From assembly GCF_001401155.1 (NCBI RefSeq), contig NZ_LJRO01000090.1, positions 62,001 through 126,000 of the forward strand: a stretch of DNA of 64,000 nt, read 5' to 3'. Below are positions 37,742 through 47,267 of the stretch, in pieces. The notes under the pieces are model-generated. The model was not told where the DNA came from, searched no databases, and worked only from the letters and a program-made list of their open reading frames with translations. The stretch's first letter is position 1. The number at the start of each line of letters is the position of its first letter. The DNA is from Pseudomonas tremae (GTDB taxonomy: Bacteria; Pseudomonadota; Gammaproteobacteria; Pseudomonadales; Pseudomonadaceae). The translations under genes were made by a program, and so were the position numbers.

Positions 37742-39094
37742 TCAACGCACCAGGCAAGGCTGTTTGTTGTTGAATTTCCAGTCGGCGATCAGAAACTGCA
37801 TGGCCACGGCGTCGTTGCGTGCGCCTAGGCCCATGCCTTTATAGAGCTCGTGCGCCTTGGCCAACTGGTCCATGTCCAGTTCGACACCAAGCCCCGGCGT
37901 CTTCGGTACATCTACCTTACCGCCGACGATCTGCAGCGGGGCCTTGGTCAGGCGCTGGCCGTCCTGCCAGATCCAGTGAGTATCGATTGCCGTGATGTTG
38001 CCTGGCGCTGCGGCGGCGACATGGGTGAACATTGCCAGCGAAATATCGAAATGATTGTTGGAATGCGAACCCCAGGTCAGGCCCCATTCGTTGCACATCT
38101 GAGCCACCCGGACCGAGCCCTGCATGGTCCAGAAGTGCGGGTCGGCCAGTGGAATGTCCACCGATTGCAACTGAATGGCATGGCCCATTTCACGGCAGTC
38201 GGTGGCGATCATGTTGGTTGCTGTCTTAAGGCCAGTGGCGCGACGGAACTCGGCCATGACTTCGCGGCCGGAAAAGCCGTTTTCCGCACCGCATGGGTCT
38301 TCGGCATACGCCAGCACGTGATGTTGATCACGGCACAGGCGGATGGCTTCCTTGAGTGACCAGGCACCATTGGGGTCGAGGGTGATGCGCGCTTCGGGAA
38401 AACGCTCGGCCAAAGCGGTGACTGCTTCGATCTCCTGGTCGCCGCCTAATACGCCGCCCTTGAGTTTGAAGTCCTGGAAGCCGTAACGCTGGTGCGCTGC
38501 CTCGGCCAGACGCACTACTGCCTCGGGGGTGAGCGCTTCTTCATGGCGAATGCGGAACCAGTCGTTGTCAGCGTCGGGTTCGCTGCGGTAGGCCAGATCG
38601 GTCTTGCGCTGGTCGCCTACGTAGAACAGGTAGCCAAGCATCTCGACCTGGTCACGCTGCTGTCCTTCGCCCAGCAACGCCGCCACAGGGACTTCCAGGT
38701 ATTGACCCAGCAAGTCGAGCAGCGCGGCTTCGAGTGCGGTAACCGCATGAATGGCGATGCGCAGGTCGAAGGTTTGCAGGCCGCGACCGCCAGAATCGCG
38801 GTCGGCGAAGGCCTTGCGTGCCTCGTTGAGAATCTTCTGGTAAGTGCCGATGCTGCTGCCGACCACCAGTGAGCGGGCGTCCTCCAGGGTCTGGCGGATA
38901 AGCTCGCCGCCAGGCACTTCGCCGACGCCGACGTGCCCGGAGTTGTCCTTGAGGATGACGATATTGCGGGTGAAATAGGGGCCGTGTGCGCCGCTGAGAT
39001 TGAGCAGCATATCGTCATGCCCGGCCACCGGCACGATCTGCATTTCGGTAATGACGGGTGCCTTGCCGGTGATATTGGAGTGCTGAATGTCCAT
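37742..39094 (-). CDS. gudD: D-glucarate dehydratase
   Basis: A 450-residue enolase-superfamily enzyme that dehydrates D-glucarate to 5-dehydro-4-deoxyglucarate. The N-terminal capping domain ([15 protein letters not shown]) is followed by the barrel with the base motif KxK in [10 protein letters not shown], metal ligands in [10 protein letters not shown] and AYAEDPCG, the TATNMIATD strand, and the catalytic histidine in [11 protein letters not shown]. Length and motifs match GudD closely. AGGA precedes ATG at 39094. It lies 57 bp downstream of the transporter gene and probably shares its transcript. Confidence 0.93.
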   Translation of the reverse strand: MDIQHSNITGKAPVITEMQIVPVAGHDDMLLNLSGAHGPYFTRNIVILKDNSGHVGVGEVPGGELIRQTLEDARSLVVGSSIGTYQKILNEARKAFADRDSGGRGLQTFDLRIAIHAVTALEAALLDLLGQYLEVPVAALLGEGQQRDQVEMLGYLFYVGDQRKTDLAYRSEPDADNDWFRIRHEEALTPEAVVRLAEAAHQRYGFQDFKLKGGVLGGDQEIEAVTALAERFPEARITLDPNGAWSLKEAIRLCRDQHHVLAYAEDPCGAENGFSGREVMAEFRRATGLKTATNMIATDCREMGHAIQLQSVDIPLADPHFWTMQGSVRVAQMCNEWGLTWGSHSNNHFDISLAMFTHVAAAAPGNITAIDTHWIWQDGQRLTKAPLQIVGGKVDVPKTPGLGVELDMDQLAKAHELYKGMGLGARNDAVAMQFLIADWKFNNKQPCLVR

Positions 39095-39151
39095 GGCGGG
39101 TCCTGTAAAAAGTACGGCCTTTGAATGCGGCCTTTAAAAACGGGCGGTCGT

Positions 39152-40498
39152 TCAGTGAGCTGCCGCGGTCTGGATCGCGGCGACCGGTGTCGCGCCCGGT
39201 TTGGGCGTGTTGCGCGCGGCAAAAACAATGATCGCGGCAATGATCGATGTCGCGGTCAGGCCATACAGGCCGCCCTGAATCGAGCCGGTGTGCTCTTCCA
39301 GCAGGCCGAATGTGGTAGGTGCCACGAACCCGCCGAGGTTGCCGACCGAGTTGATCAGCGCGATGACCGCAGCAGCTATTCGGGCATCCAGATACGCCTG
39401 AGGAATAGGCCAGAACAGTGAGGAGGCCGATTTGAAACCGAGGGCGGCGAAACAGATAGCCACGAAAGCAAAGATCGGACTACCGGTGGTAGACATGAAC
39501 ATTCCGGCGGCAGCGATCAGCAGGGCAATCGCGACCCACGCCTGCTGGCGTTTCCATTTGGCCGAAAGGGTTGCGAAGACGTACATACCGATGATCGACA
39601 GCAGCCACGGAATCGAGTTGAACATGCCCACTTCAAAATCGGTCATGTTGCCCATTTTCCTGATGATGCTCGGCAGCCAGAAGGTCGCTGCATAAATGGT
39701 TAACTGAATGAAGAAGTAGATCAGGCAGAACAGGATGATCTGACTGTCCTTTAGGAGCTGGCCGATAGACGACTTCACCGGCGTCGCCGCTTCACGGGCA
39801 GCTTGCTCGGCGTCGATGGCATTGACCAGCGCATCCTGTTCTTCACGGGTCAGCCATTTGGCATCGTGCGGTTTGGAGTCCAGCCAGAACCAGACGAAGA
39901 AGCACAGCCCGACCGAGAACATGCCTTCGATGAAATACATCCACTGCCAGCCTTTCAGGCCCAGGCCGGTGATTTGCAGCAGCAGGCCGGACAGCGGGCC
40001 GGAGATCAGAGAGGCGATGGCCGAGCCGCTGAGGAAGATGGCAATTGCCTTGCCACGCTCGACGCCGGGCAGCCAGCGGGTGAAGTAGTAGATCACCCCC
40101 GGAAAGAAGCCGGCTTCGGCCACGCCCAGCAGAAAGCGCAGGATATAAAAGTGCGTTTCGTTCTGGATAAAGGCCATGCAGGCGGCAACGATGCCCCAGG
40201 TGAGCATGATCCGCGTCAGCCAGATACGTGCGCCTACTTTTTGCAGCAAGATATTGGAGGGGACTTCGAACAGCGCGTAACCGATGAAGAACAGCCCCGC
40301 ACCCAGCCCGTAGGCAGCAGCACCGATCCCCAGATCGTGCTCCATGTGCGAGCGCACGAAGCCGATGTTCACCCGGTCGATGTAATTGACGATAAACATG
40401 ATGACGAATAGCGGCAGGACATGACGTTTGACTTTCGATACGGCTGAATTCAGCACCGAATCTGTGCCGTCGGCCATCCTGGAACTGGATGTGCTCAC
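39152..40498 (-). CDS. gudP: D-glucarate/galactarate MFS transporter
   Basis: A 448-residue anion:cation symporter of the major facilitator superfamily with 12 predicted helices; NYIDRVNIGFVRSHMEHDLG in helix 1 and EVPSNILLQKVGARIWLTR in loop 2-3 are family signatures shared with GudP. It would import glucarate or galactarate for the adjacent dehydratase. The start chosen is GTG at 40498, which has GGGAG 9 bases upstream; another GTG at 40513 overlaps that box, and ATG at 40477 lacks one. Confidence 0.88.
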   Translation of the reverse strand: MSTSSSRMADGTDSVLNSAVSKVKRHVLPLFVIMFIVNYIDRVNIGFVRSHMEHDLGIGAAAYGLGAGLFFIGYALFEVPSNILLQKVGARIWLTRIMLTWGIVAACMAFIQNETHFYILRFLLGVAEAGFFPGVIYYFTRWLPGVERGKAIAIFLSGSAIASLISGPLSGLLLQITGLGLKGWQWMYFIEGMFSVGLCFFVWFWLDSKPHDAKWLTREEQDALVNAIDAEQAAREAATPVKSSIGQLLKDSQIILFCLIYFFIQLTIYAATFWLPSIIRKMGNMTDFEVGMFNSIPWLLSIIGMYVFATLSAKWKRQQAWVAIALLIAAAGMFMSTTGSPIFAFVAICFAALGFKSASSLFWPIPQAYLDARIAAAVIALINSVGNLGGFVAPTTFGLLEEHTGSIQGGLYGLTATSIIAAIIVFAARNTPKPGATPVAAIQTAAAH

Positions 40499-40945
40499 AG
40501 ATGAATCTCCCACTCGTTGTTTTTATGCGGGTATGTGCAGGGTGTGTCCCGTGCATTGTCGGTCATCATACAAGTAAAAACCGGTTTCGCAATCCCCTCA
40601 ATGTGGTTGATTCACATGTCTGATGAGCAAGCGATGGGCGAAAATTCTTGTCAATTTGAGACTGGTCAGAGGCTCGATTAATGGAGTTAATCTTATTTAA
40701 AACAATTAGATAGCTATTTTCTATAAGACTTTTCTCTTGCTGCTATGGATGATTTTTCCGATGCTTGACGGCACAAGTTACAATCAACGCTGAAACAATA
40801 CGCTTTGACACGTCTAATCAGCTTGTAATACAAGTCGGACAACCGGTAGGGCTTTGAAACCGGGCTCTCCGCGCATTTGCTGTCGCTATGGCACTGTTCC
40901 AGGCCTGATGTGGCAGCACAATCAGACAAGTCAGGATTACTCGCC
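40499..40945. other. Divergent control region between gudP and the GntR-family gene
   Basis: No gene is supported in these 447 bp, which are AT-rich from 40640 to 40830. They hold the promoters of gudP-gudD and of the regulator gene, and the candidate operators listed separately. The short minus-strand open frame at 40714-40974 overlaps the regulator start and is unlikely to be real. Confidence 0.5.
40822..40834. promoter_or_regulatory. Candidate GntR/FCD operator
   Basis: CTTGTAATACAAG is a perfect 5-bp inverted repeat around three bases, the form typical of FadR-subfamily operators. A matching half site, ATACAAG, occurs at 40568-40574 next to the gudP start. The site lies 112 bp before the regulator ATG. 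Confidence 0.45.
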
Positions 40946-41659
40946 ATGCAGGAACCTCTCAGTGCCGCGCCCAAGCGCCGTCAGCACAGCCTCGCCACGG
41001 ATCTGGTCACCGAGTTGAGTCAGCGTATTTTGCTGGGCAAGATCGCGCCGGGTCAGAAGTTGCCGTCCGAAAACCAGATTGTTCGGGAGCATGGTGTCAG
41101 CCGTACCGTGGTCCGCGAAGCGATTTCCAGGTTGCAGGCTTCCGGTCTGGTGATCACTCATCATGGCATTGGCACCTTTGTGCTGGAGCGGGGCGATCAG
41201 ACCGGTCTGCGCCTCAAGGTCGAAACCGTTTCCAGGGTGCGCGACATCATCGAACTGCGCATCGGGCTGGAAACCCAGGCCGTTGCCTTGGCCGCTGTGC
41301 GTCGTACCGATGAGCAACTGGCGGCCATGCGTCAGGCGCTGGACGATTACCAGAGCCTGCTGGCGAAGGAGGACAGCTGTGTCGAAGCCGACAAGCGCTT
41401 TCACATGCTGATCGCCGAAGCGACCGGCAACCCGTACTTCATGGAGATCATGCAGCATCTGGGCAGTGCGGTTATTCCGCGCAGCCGCATCGCCTCGAGC
41501 GAGAGGGCCGGCAACAACCTGGCGCATCAGGGGTATCTGGCCAACCTGGAGCACGAAGCGCTGCTCAGCGCCATTCGCCGCAAGGATCCTGACGCAGCCA
41601 GGGCCGCGATGTGGACACACCTGAGCAACAGTCGCGAGCGACTGGTGCCGATGGAGTAG
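40946..41659 (+). CDS. GntR-family regulator, FadR subfamily (FCD domain)
   Basis: A 237-residue regulator. The winged helix covers residues 15-80 (LVTELSQRILLGKIAPGQKL, PSENQIVREHGVSRTVVREA, SGLVITHHGIGTFV); the all-helical FCD ligand domain follows (DIIELRIGLETQAVALAA, then DKRFHMLIAEATGNPYF and the metal-binding histidines). Divergence from gudP-gudD suggests it controls glucarate uptake and dehydration. ATG at 40946 is the last start before the conserved domain; an upstream open frame adds 23 residues without a good box. Confidence 0.85.
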   Translation: MQEPLSAAPKRRQHSLATDLVTELSQRILLGKIAPGQKLPSENQIVREHGVSRTVVREAISRLQASGLVITHHGIGTFVLERGDQTGLRLKVETVSRVRDIIELRIGLETQAVALAAVRRTDEQLAAMRQALDDYQSLLAKEDSCVEADKRFHMLIAEATGNPYFMEIMQHLGSAVIPRSRIASSERAGNNLAHQGYLANLEHEALLSAIRRKDPDAARAAMWTHLSNSRERLVPME

Positions 41660-41667
41660 GGCCGGCG

Positions 41668-42834
41668 CTAAGGTTGGGCATCGAGTACGCCGAGCATCAC
41701 GTCGCTCTGCCACTCGAAATACGGGTTGAACGTCAGACGTGCGTGGATTTTGCCCGGCTCGGTGTAGCCCCAGTCCGAATACCACACGGGTTCGCCCGCC
41801 ATGCATTTCGCGGTGTCCGGCGTGCTCTGGCCGTTCCAGCAGATACGCTGATTGCCCGCCACGCCATAGAGCGGGTTATCCGGCGAAAAAAGCATTCCCA
41901 TGTGCGAAAAACGGCTGATGCGATAGTCCGGCAGGTAGTCCGTGCGCACCTCAACGCGAGGTTTCTTTGTGGTGCCCTCAGGCAGGTCGCCGTACCAGAT
42001 CAGGCGGCTGGCCGGGTGGCTGAAACGCTGAAGGAAGTTGTCCAGCACATAATCGGTGTCCAGCACCGAATCGTGTTCGGCGATCGCGATGAACACGGGC
42101 TTTTCGTAGCGCTGTCGATGCAGGCGATTCTGTGCGAGCGCACTGCTGCGATAGAACTGGGCAAAACCGTTGGTGGGCACATTCATGTAGCGCACCGGGG
42201 TCTGCATGGGGCGCAGGCCGCCATCGGGTTTTGCCAGCCAGGGCCTGACCCAGCCGATCCATGGTGTCAGCCAGGCGTAGCCATTGTTGGAGCGAAATGC
42301 CGGTGAGAAGAGCACCAGACCGGCAATTTCGTCGTGATCATAGGCGTAGTCCAGAACCAGATTGGCGCCGGTGGAAAAACCGCCCAGGTAGACTTTGGGG
42401 ACTTCCTGGCCGAGCAGTTGCGCCTGCTCGCGCACTACTTGCTGCCATTGCTCAAGGCTCACATTGAGCATGTCCTCGGGTTTGGTGCCGTGCCCTGGCA
42501 GCAGCACGGTGCGCACCAGAAAGCCCTGATCGGCGAGTTTTCGGGCGACATCGTGGAACGACCACGGCGAATCGCCCAGCCCGTGTACCAGCAGCACACC
42601 GGCCTTGATCGTCCCGTTTGGAGTCCATTGGCGTGGTGCATTCCAGTCAAGCTCCGCGCGGTGATCATCGGTCTGGAAAGTGCGCTGATTGCGGATCAGT
42701 TCGACGGTCCGTTGCCGGTAATCGTCGAAACGTGTGTCCGGTACGTCGTTGTCAGCCATTGAGGTGCAGGCTTGCAGGGTCAGCAGTGACAGCAAACCGG
42801 CGAGTCGGGATCTGATCAAATCTAGGGGCCTCAT
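41668..42834 (-). CDS. Lipoprotein alpha/beta hydrolase
   Basis: A 388-residue serine hydrolase attached to a membrane: the signal peptide ends in lipobox LLTLQAC (C23). HGLGDSPWSFHDVARKL is the oxyanion-hole segment, S154 in GGFSTGAN the nucleophile, EHDSVLDTDYVL the acid loop, and FSHMGML the likely histidine region. The C-terminal part has two cysteines (RICWNG, AKCMAG) that could pair. I assign no substrate; the fold suits an esterase or lysophospholipase. It faces the GntR gene tail to tail with 8 bp between, and its start is divergent from cdaR. Confidence 0.8.
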   Translation of the reverse strand: MRPLDLIRSRLAGLLSLLTLQACTSMADNDVPDTRFDDYRQRTVELIRNQRTFQTDDHRAELDWNAPRQWTPNGTIKAGVLLVHGLGDSPWSFHDVARKLADQGFLVRTVLLPGHGTKPEDMLNVSLEQWQQVVREQAQLLGQEVPKVYLGGFSTGANLVLDYAYDHDEIAGLVLFSPAFRSNNGYAWLTPWIGWVRPWLAKPDGGLRPMQTPVRYMNVPTNGFAQFYRSSALAQNRLHRQRYEKPVFIAIAEHDSVLDTDYVLDNFLQRFSHPASRLIWYGDLPEGTTKKPRVEVRTDYLPDYRISRFSHMGMLFSPDNPLYGVAGNQRICWNGQSTPDTAKCMAGEPVWYSDWGYTEPGKIHARLTFNPYFEWQSDVMLGVLDAQP

Positions 42835-43005
42835 GCTGGGGAACAGTCGAAACGATCAATAAAGCATTGCAGTTCAACGCGGGCACGCCGTCAGGTACAT
42901 CGCGCGCTGTGTCACTTTCAGGCACACTCGGATGCTCCATAACTTCAATAAAATGCATCCATATGCCGAACCATTGCAAGCCTTGCCCGGCGTCGGGAGC
43001 CTTTC

Positions 43006-44097
43006 ATGTTTGCGCTTGATCGAGCGCTGGCGCAGGACATCGTCGCCCGGGCGATGGCCATTCTGCCTTACAACGTCAACGTCATGGACTACCTGGGCAT
43101 CATCATCGGCAGTGGTGACCCGCATAGGCTGTGCACTCGTCATGAAGGGGCGCAAAAGGTCCTTGCCAGCAGTCAGGTTGTAGAAATCGACTCCCGTGCT
43201 GCCTTGCAACTGGGTGGCGTCAGGCCAGGAGTCAATCTGCCTTTGATGCTGGACCATCAACTGGTCGGCGTACTGGGCATCACCGGCGAACCGGATGAGG
43301 TTCGCGTGTATGGCGAGCTGGTGAAGATGACCGCCGAGATGCTCATGGAGCATCGTCGTCAGCAGGCTGGCCGTGAGTGGCGCGCACAACGCAGCGAGGA
43401 CCTGCTGGCTCGCTTGCTGTTGCCCGATTGCCCCGAGAGCCTGGTGGACGAAGCGCGCCAGCTGGGGCTGCAACCGCATTTGCCGCGCCAGGTGGCATTG
43501 ATCCAGTTCGACCCACAGGGTGCATTTGCCAGCCAGATCGCAAGCTGGCTGGGTTCGCGCTGCACCGACAGCTGGTGCGTACTGCGCGAGCCCGGTTTTC
43601 TGTACTGGTGTCGACCGGTGCCCAAGGAGCGGGACGACGGGCTGCTGCTCAAACAGATTAATGATCGCGGCTGGCCGGTATCACGCATCGCAACCGCCGC
43701 GCCATCCTCTGACTTGCCGGCATTACGGCATGCCTGCGTAGCAGCTCGGGATCTGCTGGATTACGCCGCTCAGGCCAGACCGGAGCAACGCATCCTGCAT
43801 CTTGACGCGTTCCGTTTGCCGGTGCTGTTCTGGCGCTATCGTCACGATTGGCTGGCTGCGGAGATAGCCGAGCCGGTGGTGCGTTTGCAAAAACACCCGC
43901 AATTGCTTGATACCTTGTGCATGTGGTTCGAACACAGCGGCGAGAGCCAGACCTGCGCACAGGCGCTGGGCATTCATCGCAACAGCCTGCGTTACCGGCT
44001 GGAGAAAATTGCCGAACTGACCGATTGCGATCCGTACAAGACCGGTGACTTGCTGCGCCTTTACGTGGGTGCGCAAATGATTACCCGTCACCAATAA
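43006..44097 (+). CDS. cdaR: Carbohydrate diacid regulator
   Basis: A 363-residue activator of the CdaR/SdaR family, which in E. coli responds to glycerate or sugar diacids and activates glucarate/galactarate genes. The N-terminal diacid-recognition domain spans about 1-135 (NVMDYLGIIIGSGDPHR, RPGVNLPLMLDHQLVGVLGI), and the PucR-type C-terminal helix-turn-helix is at 320-345 (CAQALGIHRNSLRYRLEKI). It precedes the glycerate kinase gene by 110 bp in the same direction, a common pairing. Confidence 0.88.
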   Translation: MFALDRALAQDIVARAMAILPYNVNVMDYLGIIIGSGDPHRLCTRHEGAQKVLASSQVVEIDSRAALQLGGVRPGVNLPLMLDHQLVGVLGITGEPDEVRVYGELVKMTAEMLMEHRRQQAGREWRAQRSEDLLARLLLPDCPESLVDEARQLGLQPHLPRQVALIQFDPQGAFASQIASWLGSRCTDSWCVLREPGFLYWCRPVPKERDDGLLLKQINDRGWPVSRIATAAPSSDLPALRHACVAARDLLDYAAQARPEQRILHLDAFRLPVLFWRYRHDWLAAEIAEPVVRLQKHPQLLDTLCMWFEHSGESQTCAQALGIHRNSLRYRLEKIAELTDCDPYKTGDLLRLYVGAQMITRHQ

Positions 44098-44207
44098 GCA
44101 GGGCTTTGGTCAAATGCCCGAGAAGCGCTGAGTATCATTGTGCGAAGCGCTGGCGGTAAAGCGGGCGCCGGATGAGAGCATGCGGGCACTGGATATGGAG
44201 AACAACA

Positions 44208-45347
44208 ATGAAAATAGTGATTGCCCCCGACTCGTTCAAGGACAGCCTCAGCGCCCAGGCAGTTGCCGACGCAATCGCCAGCGGTCTGGCCGAAACCTGG
44301 CCGGATGCCGAACTGATCAAGTGCCCGATGGCCGATGGCGGGGAGGGCACCATCGAAGCGCTGCTAGCTGCCTGTAACGGCACACTGATGAGTGCCAGCG
44401 TCAGCGGACCACTGGGTGAACTGGTCGAAGCCCAATGGGGCTGGCTGGCCGACAGCAAGACCGCAATCATCGAAATGGCCATGGCCAGTGGTTTGCAATT
44501 ACTGAGGCTTGACCAGCGTAATGCCTGCGTGACCAGCACAGAAGGCACCGGGCAGTTGATTCTTGCAGCACTGGACGCGGGTGCGCAGCGGGTCATTCTG
44601 GCCATTGGCGGCAGCGCGACCAATGACGCTGGCAGCGGCATGCTCAGTGCTCTGGGCGCGCGCTTTCTCGATGCCGATGATCAGCCGCTGCAGCCAGGCG
44701 GGCTTGCGCTTGCCGACCTGTCCCGTATCGACCTCGGCGGTTTTGATCCACGCTTGTCAGCCGTGCGCATCGAGATTGCCGCCGACGTCGATAATCCCCT
44801 GTGCGGGCCGAACGGCGCCTCGCATATCTTCGGTCCGCAAAAAGGCGCTTCGCCCGAACACGTCATGGCACTGGACGCCGCGCTCGGTTGCTTCGCCGAC
44901 CACTCGGCGAAAATCCTTGGCCGGGACCAGCGCAACAGCCCGGGCAGCGGTGCGGCAGGGGGGATGGGCTTTGCAGCCAAGGCTTACCTGAATGCCTCGT
45001 TTCGAGCAGGGGTCGAAGTGGTTGCCGACCTGACCGGGCTTGAACAGCTGTTGGAGGGCGCTGATCTGATCATCACCGGTGAAGGCCGTTTCGACGCACA
45101 GACCCTGCGTGGCAAGACGCCTCTTGGCGTGGCGCGAGTCGCGCAGCGCCAGCAAGTGCCGGTGATTGTCCTGGCGGGAACGCTGGGCGAGGGCTACGAG
45201 CAGCTCTATGCGCATGGCATCGGCGTTGCCTTTGCCTTGGTCAGTGGGCCGATGAGCCTAGAGCAGGCCTGTCAGGATACTCGCCGCCTGCTGCATGATC
45301 GCGCGCGGGACATTGCCCGGCTTTGGCAACTGGCCGCAAGACATTGA
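44208..45347 (+). CDS. garK: Glycerate 2-kinase (GarK/GlxK family)
   Basis: A 379-residue glycerate kinase type 1 that phosphorylates D-glycerate to 2-phosphoglycerate at the end of the glucarate/galactarate pathway. Signatures are MKIVIAPDSFKDSLSA at the N-terminus, MADGGEGT, LAIGGSATNDAGSGM and GSGAAGGMGF. The start at 44208 has GGAG 8 bases upstream; an open frame begins 36 bases earlier without a box. It follows cdaR. With gudD it implies the aldolase route, though GarL/GarR-type genes are not in the window. Confidence 0.9.
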   Translation: MKIVIAPDSFKDSLSAQAVADAIASGLAETWPDAELIKCPMADGGEGTIEALLAACNGTLMSASVSGPLGELVEAQWGWLADSKTAIIEMAMASGLQLLRLDQRNACVTSTEGTGQLILAALDAGAQRVILAIGGSATNDAGSGMLSALGARFLDADDQPLQPGGLALADLSRIDLGGFDPRLSAVRIEIAADVDNPLCGPNGASHIFGPQKGASPEHVMALDAALGCFADHSAKILGRDQRNSPGSGAAGGMGFAAKAYLNASFRAGVEVVADLTGLEQLLEGADLIITGEGRFDAQTLRGKTPLGVARVAQRQQVPVIVLAGTLGEGYEQLYAHGIGVAFALVSGPMSLEQACQDTRRLLHDRARDIARLWQLAARH

Positions 45348-45425
45348 TGACAGCCCTCTGATCAGGGGCCCCACGCATGGCGACCGCACAGGATGACTAA
45401 AAAGCCTTAAGTTCACTGAACGCTC

Positions 45426-45452
45426 TAAAGAATTGTCGAGCAGCGACGATAC
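45426..45452 (+). promoter_or_regulatory. Sigma-28 (FliA) promoter of the chemoreceptor gene
   Basis: TAAA at 45426-45429, exactly 15 bases, then GACGATAC at 45445-45452, against the consensus TAAA-N15-GCCGATAA (six of eight in the -10). It is 64 bp before the chemoreceptor ATG, and chemoreceptor genes are classical FliA targets. Confidence 0.65.
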
Positions 45453-45515
45453 GCTGGCGGTTGTCTGACAACTCCTCGCCCGACACCCCCCTCTAAATAC
45501 AAAAGAGCACTGGTC

Positions 45516-47141
45516 ATGAACTTACGCAAACTCACTATCGCTCGTCGCGCCGGCCTGGGGTTTACCCTGATATCGCTGCTGGTCGCGTTGCTTGGCTGGT
45601 TCGCGCTGGCGCAGATGTCGACCATTCGACAGAGCGAGGTGGCAGTGGAGACCAACTGGCTGCCCAGTATGCGGGTGGTCGGTGATATCCGGGAAATCAT
45701 GCTGCGGATTCGTACCATCTCTCTGCGTATGGCACTGGATACCGATCCTGCGAGCATCCCGACCTATCGTGGGCAGATGGATGTGCGCCTGGGTGATCTG
45801 GGCAAGAAGCTGGACGTCCTCAAGACCTTTGTCGACACACCTGAAGAGAAAACCCTGACCGATCAGTTCATGGTGACAATGGGCCAATACCGCAGTGCGC
45901 TGGATCGCTCCTTTGTTCTCGCAGGGCAGGGCGACAGTGCCGGCCTGAACAAGCTGCTGCTGGTCGATATGAAACAGATCGTCGACGGCTCAGGCAAGCA
46001 GCTCAATGACCTCGCCGATTTTTATGTCACCAAAGTCGATGCGGAAGGCAAGTCGGCCGAAGCCCAGTACACCAAGTCGCGCGACATCGTCATCGCTTTT
46101 GTTGTCCTCGCCGCACTCTGCACCATCGGTCTGGCCCTGTGGCTGACGCGCAGCATCGTTCGTCCGCTGCAGCGTGCAGTGACGGCTGCCGAGCAGGTTG
46201 CCAACGGTGACCTGACCCACACCATCGAAGTTGATGGTGAAGACGAAGTCACCCGTCTGTTGCGTGCGCTGGCGATGATGCAGGTCAACCTGCGCGAAGC
46301 CATGCGACACATCGGCAGCTCGGCGACCCAGTTGGCGTCGGCAGCCACTGAACTCAACTCCGTCACTGAAGACAGCTATCGCGGATTGAATCAGCAGAAT
46401 GCGGAAATCGATCAGGCCGCCACGGCGATCAACGAAATGACTTCGGCGGTAGAAGAAGTCGCTCGTAACGCCGTGTCCACTTCCGATGCGTCCAGTCAAT
46501 CCAGCACCTCGGCACGTGCGGGCCAGGCGCGGGTGATCGAGACCGTGCAGTCTATCCAGACGCTGACTGACAACGTGCAGGCCACCTCAACCCTGGTGCA
46601 GAACCTGGCCAACCAGTCGCAGGATATCGGCAAAGTGCTGGACGTCATTCGGTCTATCGCCGAACAAACCAACCTGTTGGCGCTCAATGCGGCTATCGAG
46701 GCAGCGCGTGCCGGCGAGTCGGGTCGTGGCTTTGCGGTGGTGGCGGATGAAGTGCGGGCGCTGGCACACCGTACTCAACAGTCGACGCTGGAGATCGATT
46801 CGATGGTCGGCGCCATGCGCAGCGGTTCTGCGCAGGCGCTTGATTCGATGAATACCAGCCGTGACCGCGCCGACTCAACCCTGGCACTGGCGAAGGGGGC
46901 AGGTGAGTCTTTGAGTGAAATCACTTCGTCGATCAACCAGATATCCGAGCGAAATCTGGTTATTGCCAGTGCTGCGGAAGAGCAGGCGCAGGTGTCGCGT
47001 GAAGTCGATCGTAACATCGTCAACATTCGTGATCTGTCGATGCAGTCGACTCAGGGTGCCAACCAGATCAGCGCATCGAGCCACGAGTTGTCGCGTCTGG
47101 CGGCAGATCTGAATCAGGTGGTCTCACGCTTCAAAGTGTAA
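45516..47141 (+). CDS. Methyl-accepting chemotaxis protein
   Basis: A 541-residue chemoreceptor: transmembrane helix 1 (about 11-33), a periplasmic four-helix-bundle sensor of about 150 residues, helix 2 (about 190-212), HAMP ([20 protein letters not shown]), and a long cytoplasmic coiled coil whose hairpin tip [20 protein letters not shown] is the kinase-coupling site. There is no C-terminal pentapeptide for CheR binding. The sensor ligand is unknown. A FliA-type promoter precedes it, tying its expression to flagellar assembly. Confidence 0.92.
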   Translation: MNLRKLTIARRAGLGFTLISLLVALLGWFALAQMSTIRQSEVAVETNWLPSMRVVGDIREIMLRIRTISLRMALDTDPASIPTYRGQMDVRLGDLGKKLDVLKTFVDTPEEKTLTDQFMVTMGQYRSALDRSFVLAGQGDSAGLNKLLLVDMKQIVDGSGKQLNDLADFYVTKVDAEGKSAEAQYTKSRDIVIAFVVLAALCTIGLALWLTRSIVRPLQRAVTAAEQVANGDLTHTIEVDGEDEVTRLLRALAMMQVNLREAMRHIGSSATQLASAATELNSVTEDSYRGLNQQNAEIDQAATAINEMTSAVEEVARNAVSTSDASSQSSTSARAGQARVIETVQSIQTLTDNVQATSTLVQNLANQSQDIGKVLDVIRSIAEQTNLLALNAAIEAARAGESGRGFAVVADEVRALAHRTQQSTLEIDSMVGAMRSGSAQALDSMNTSRDRADSTLALAKGAGESLSEITSSINQISERNLVIASAAEEQAQVSREVDRNIVNIRDLSMQSTQGANQISASSHELSRLAADLNQVVSRFKV

Positions 47142-47267
47142 AACCCTACCTTGATACAGGTTGTGTCCGCTTGCCGCCGCTCGACCGTGCGCGCATTATG
47201 CCCACGGTCAAAATGACCATCGGTACAGTCTGGACACATACCTTATCGAAGGGGGTGGCATCGCGTC

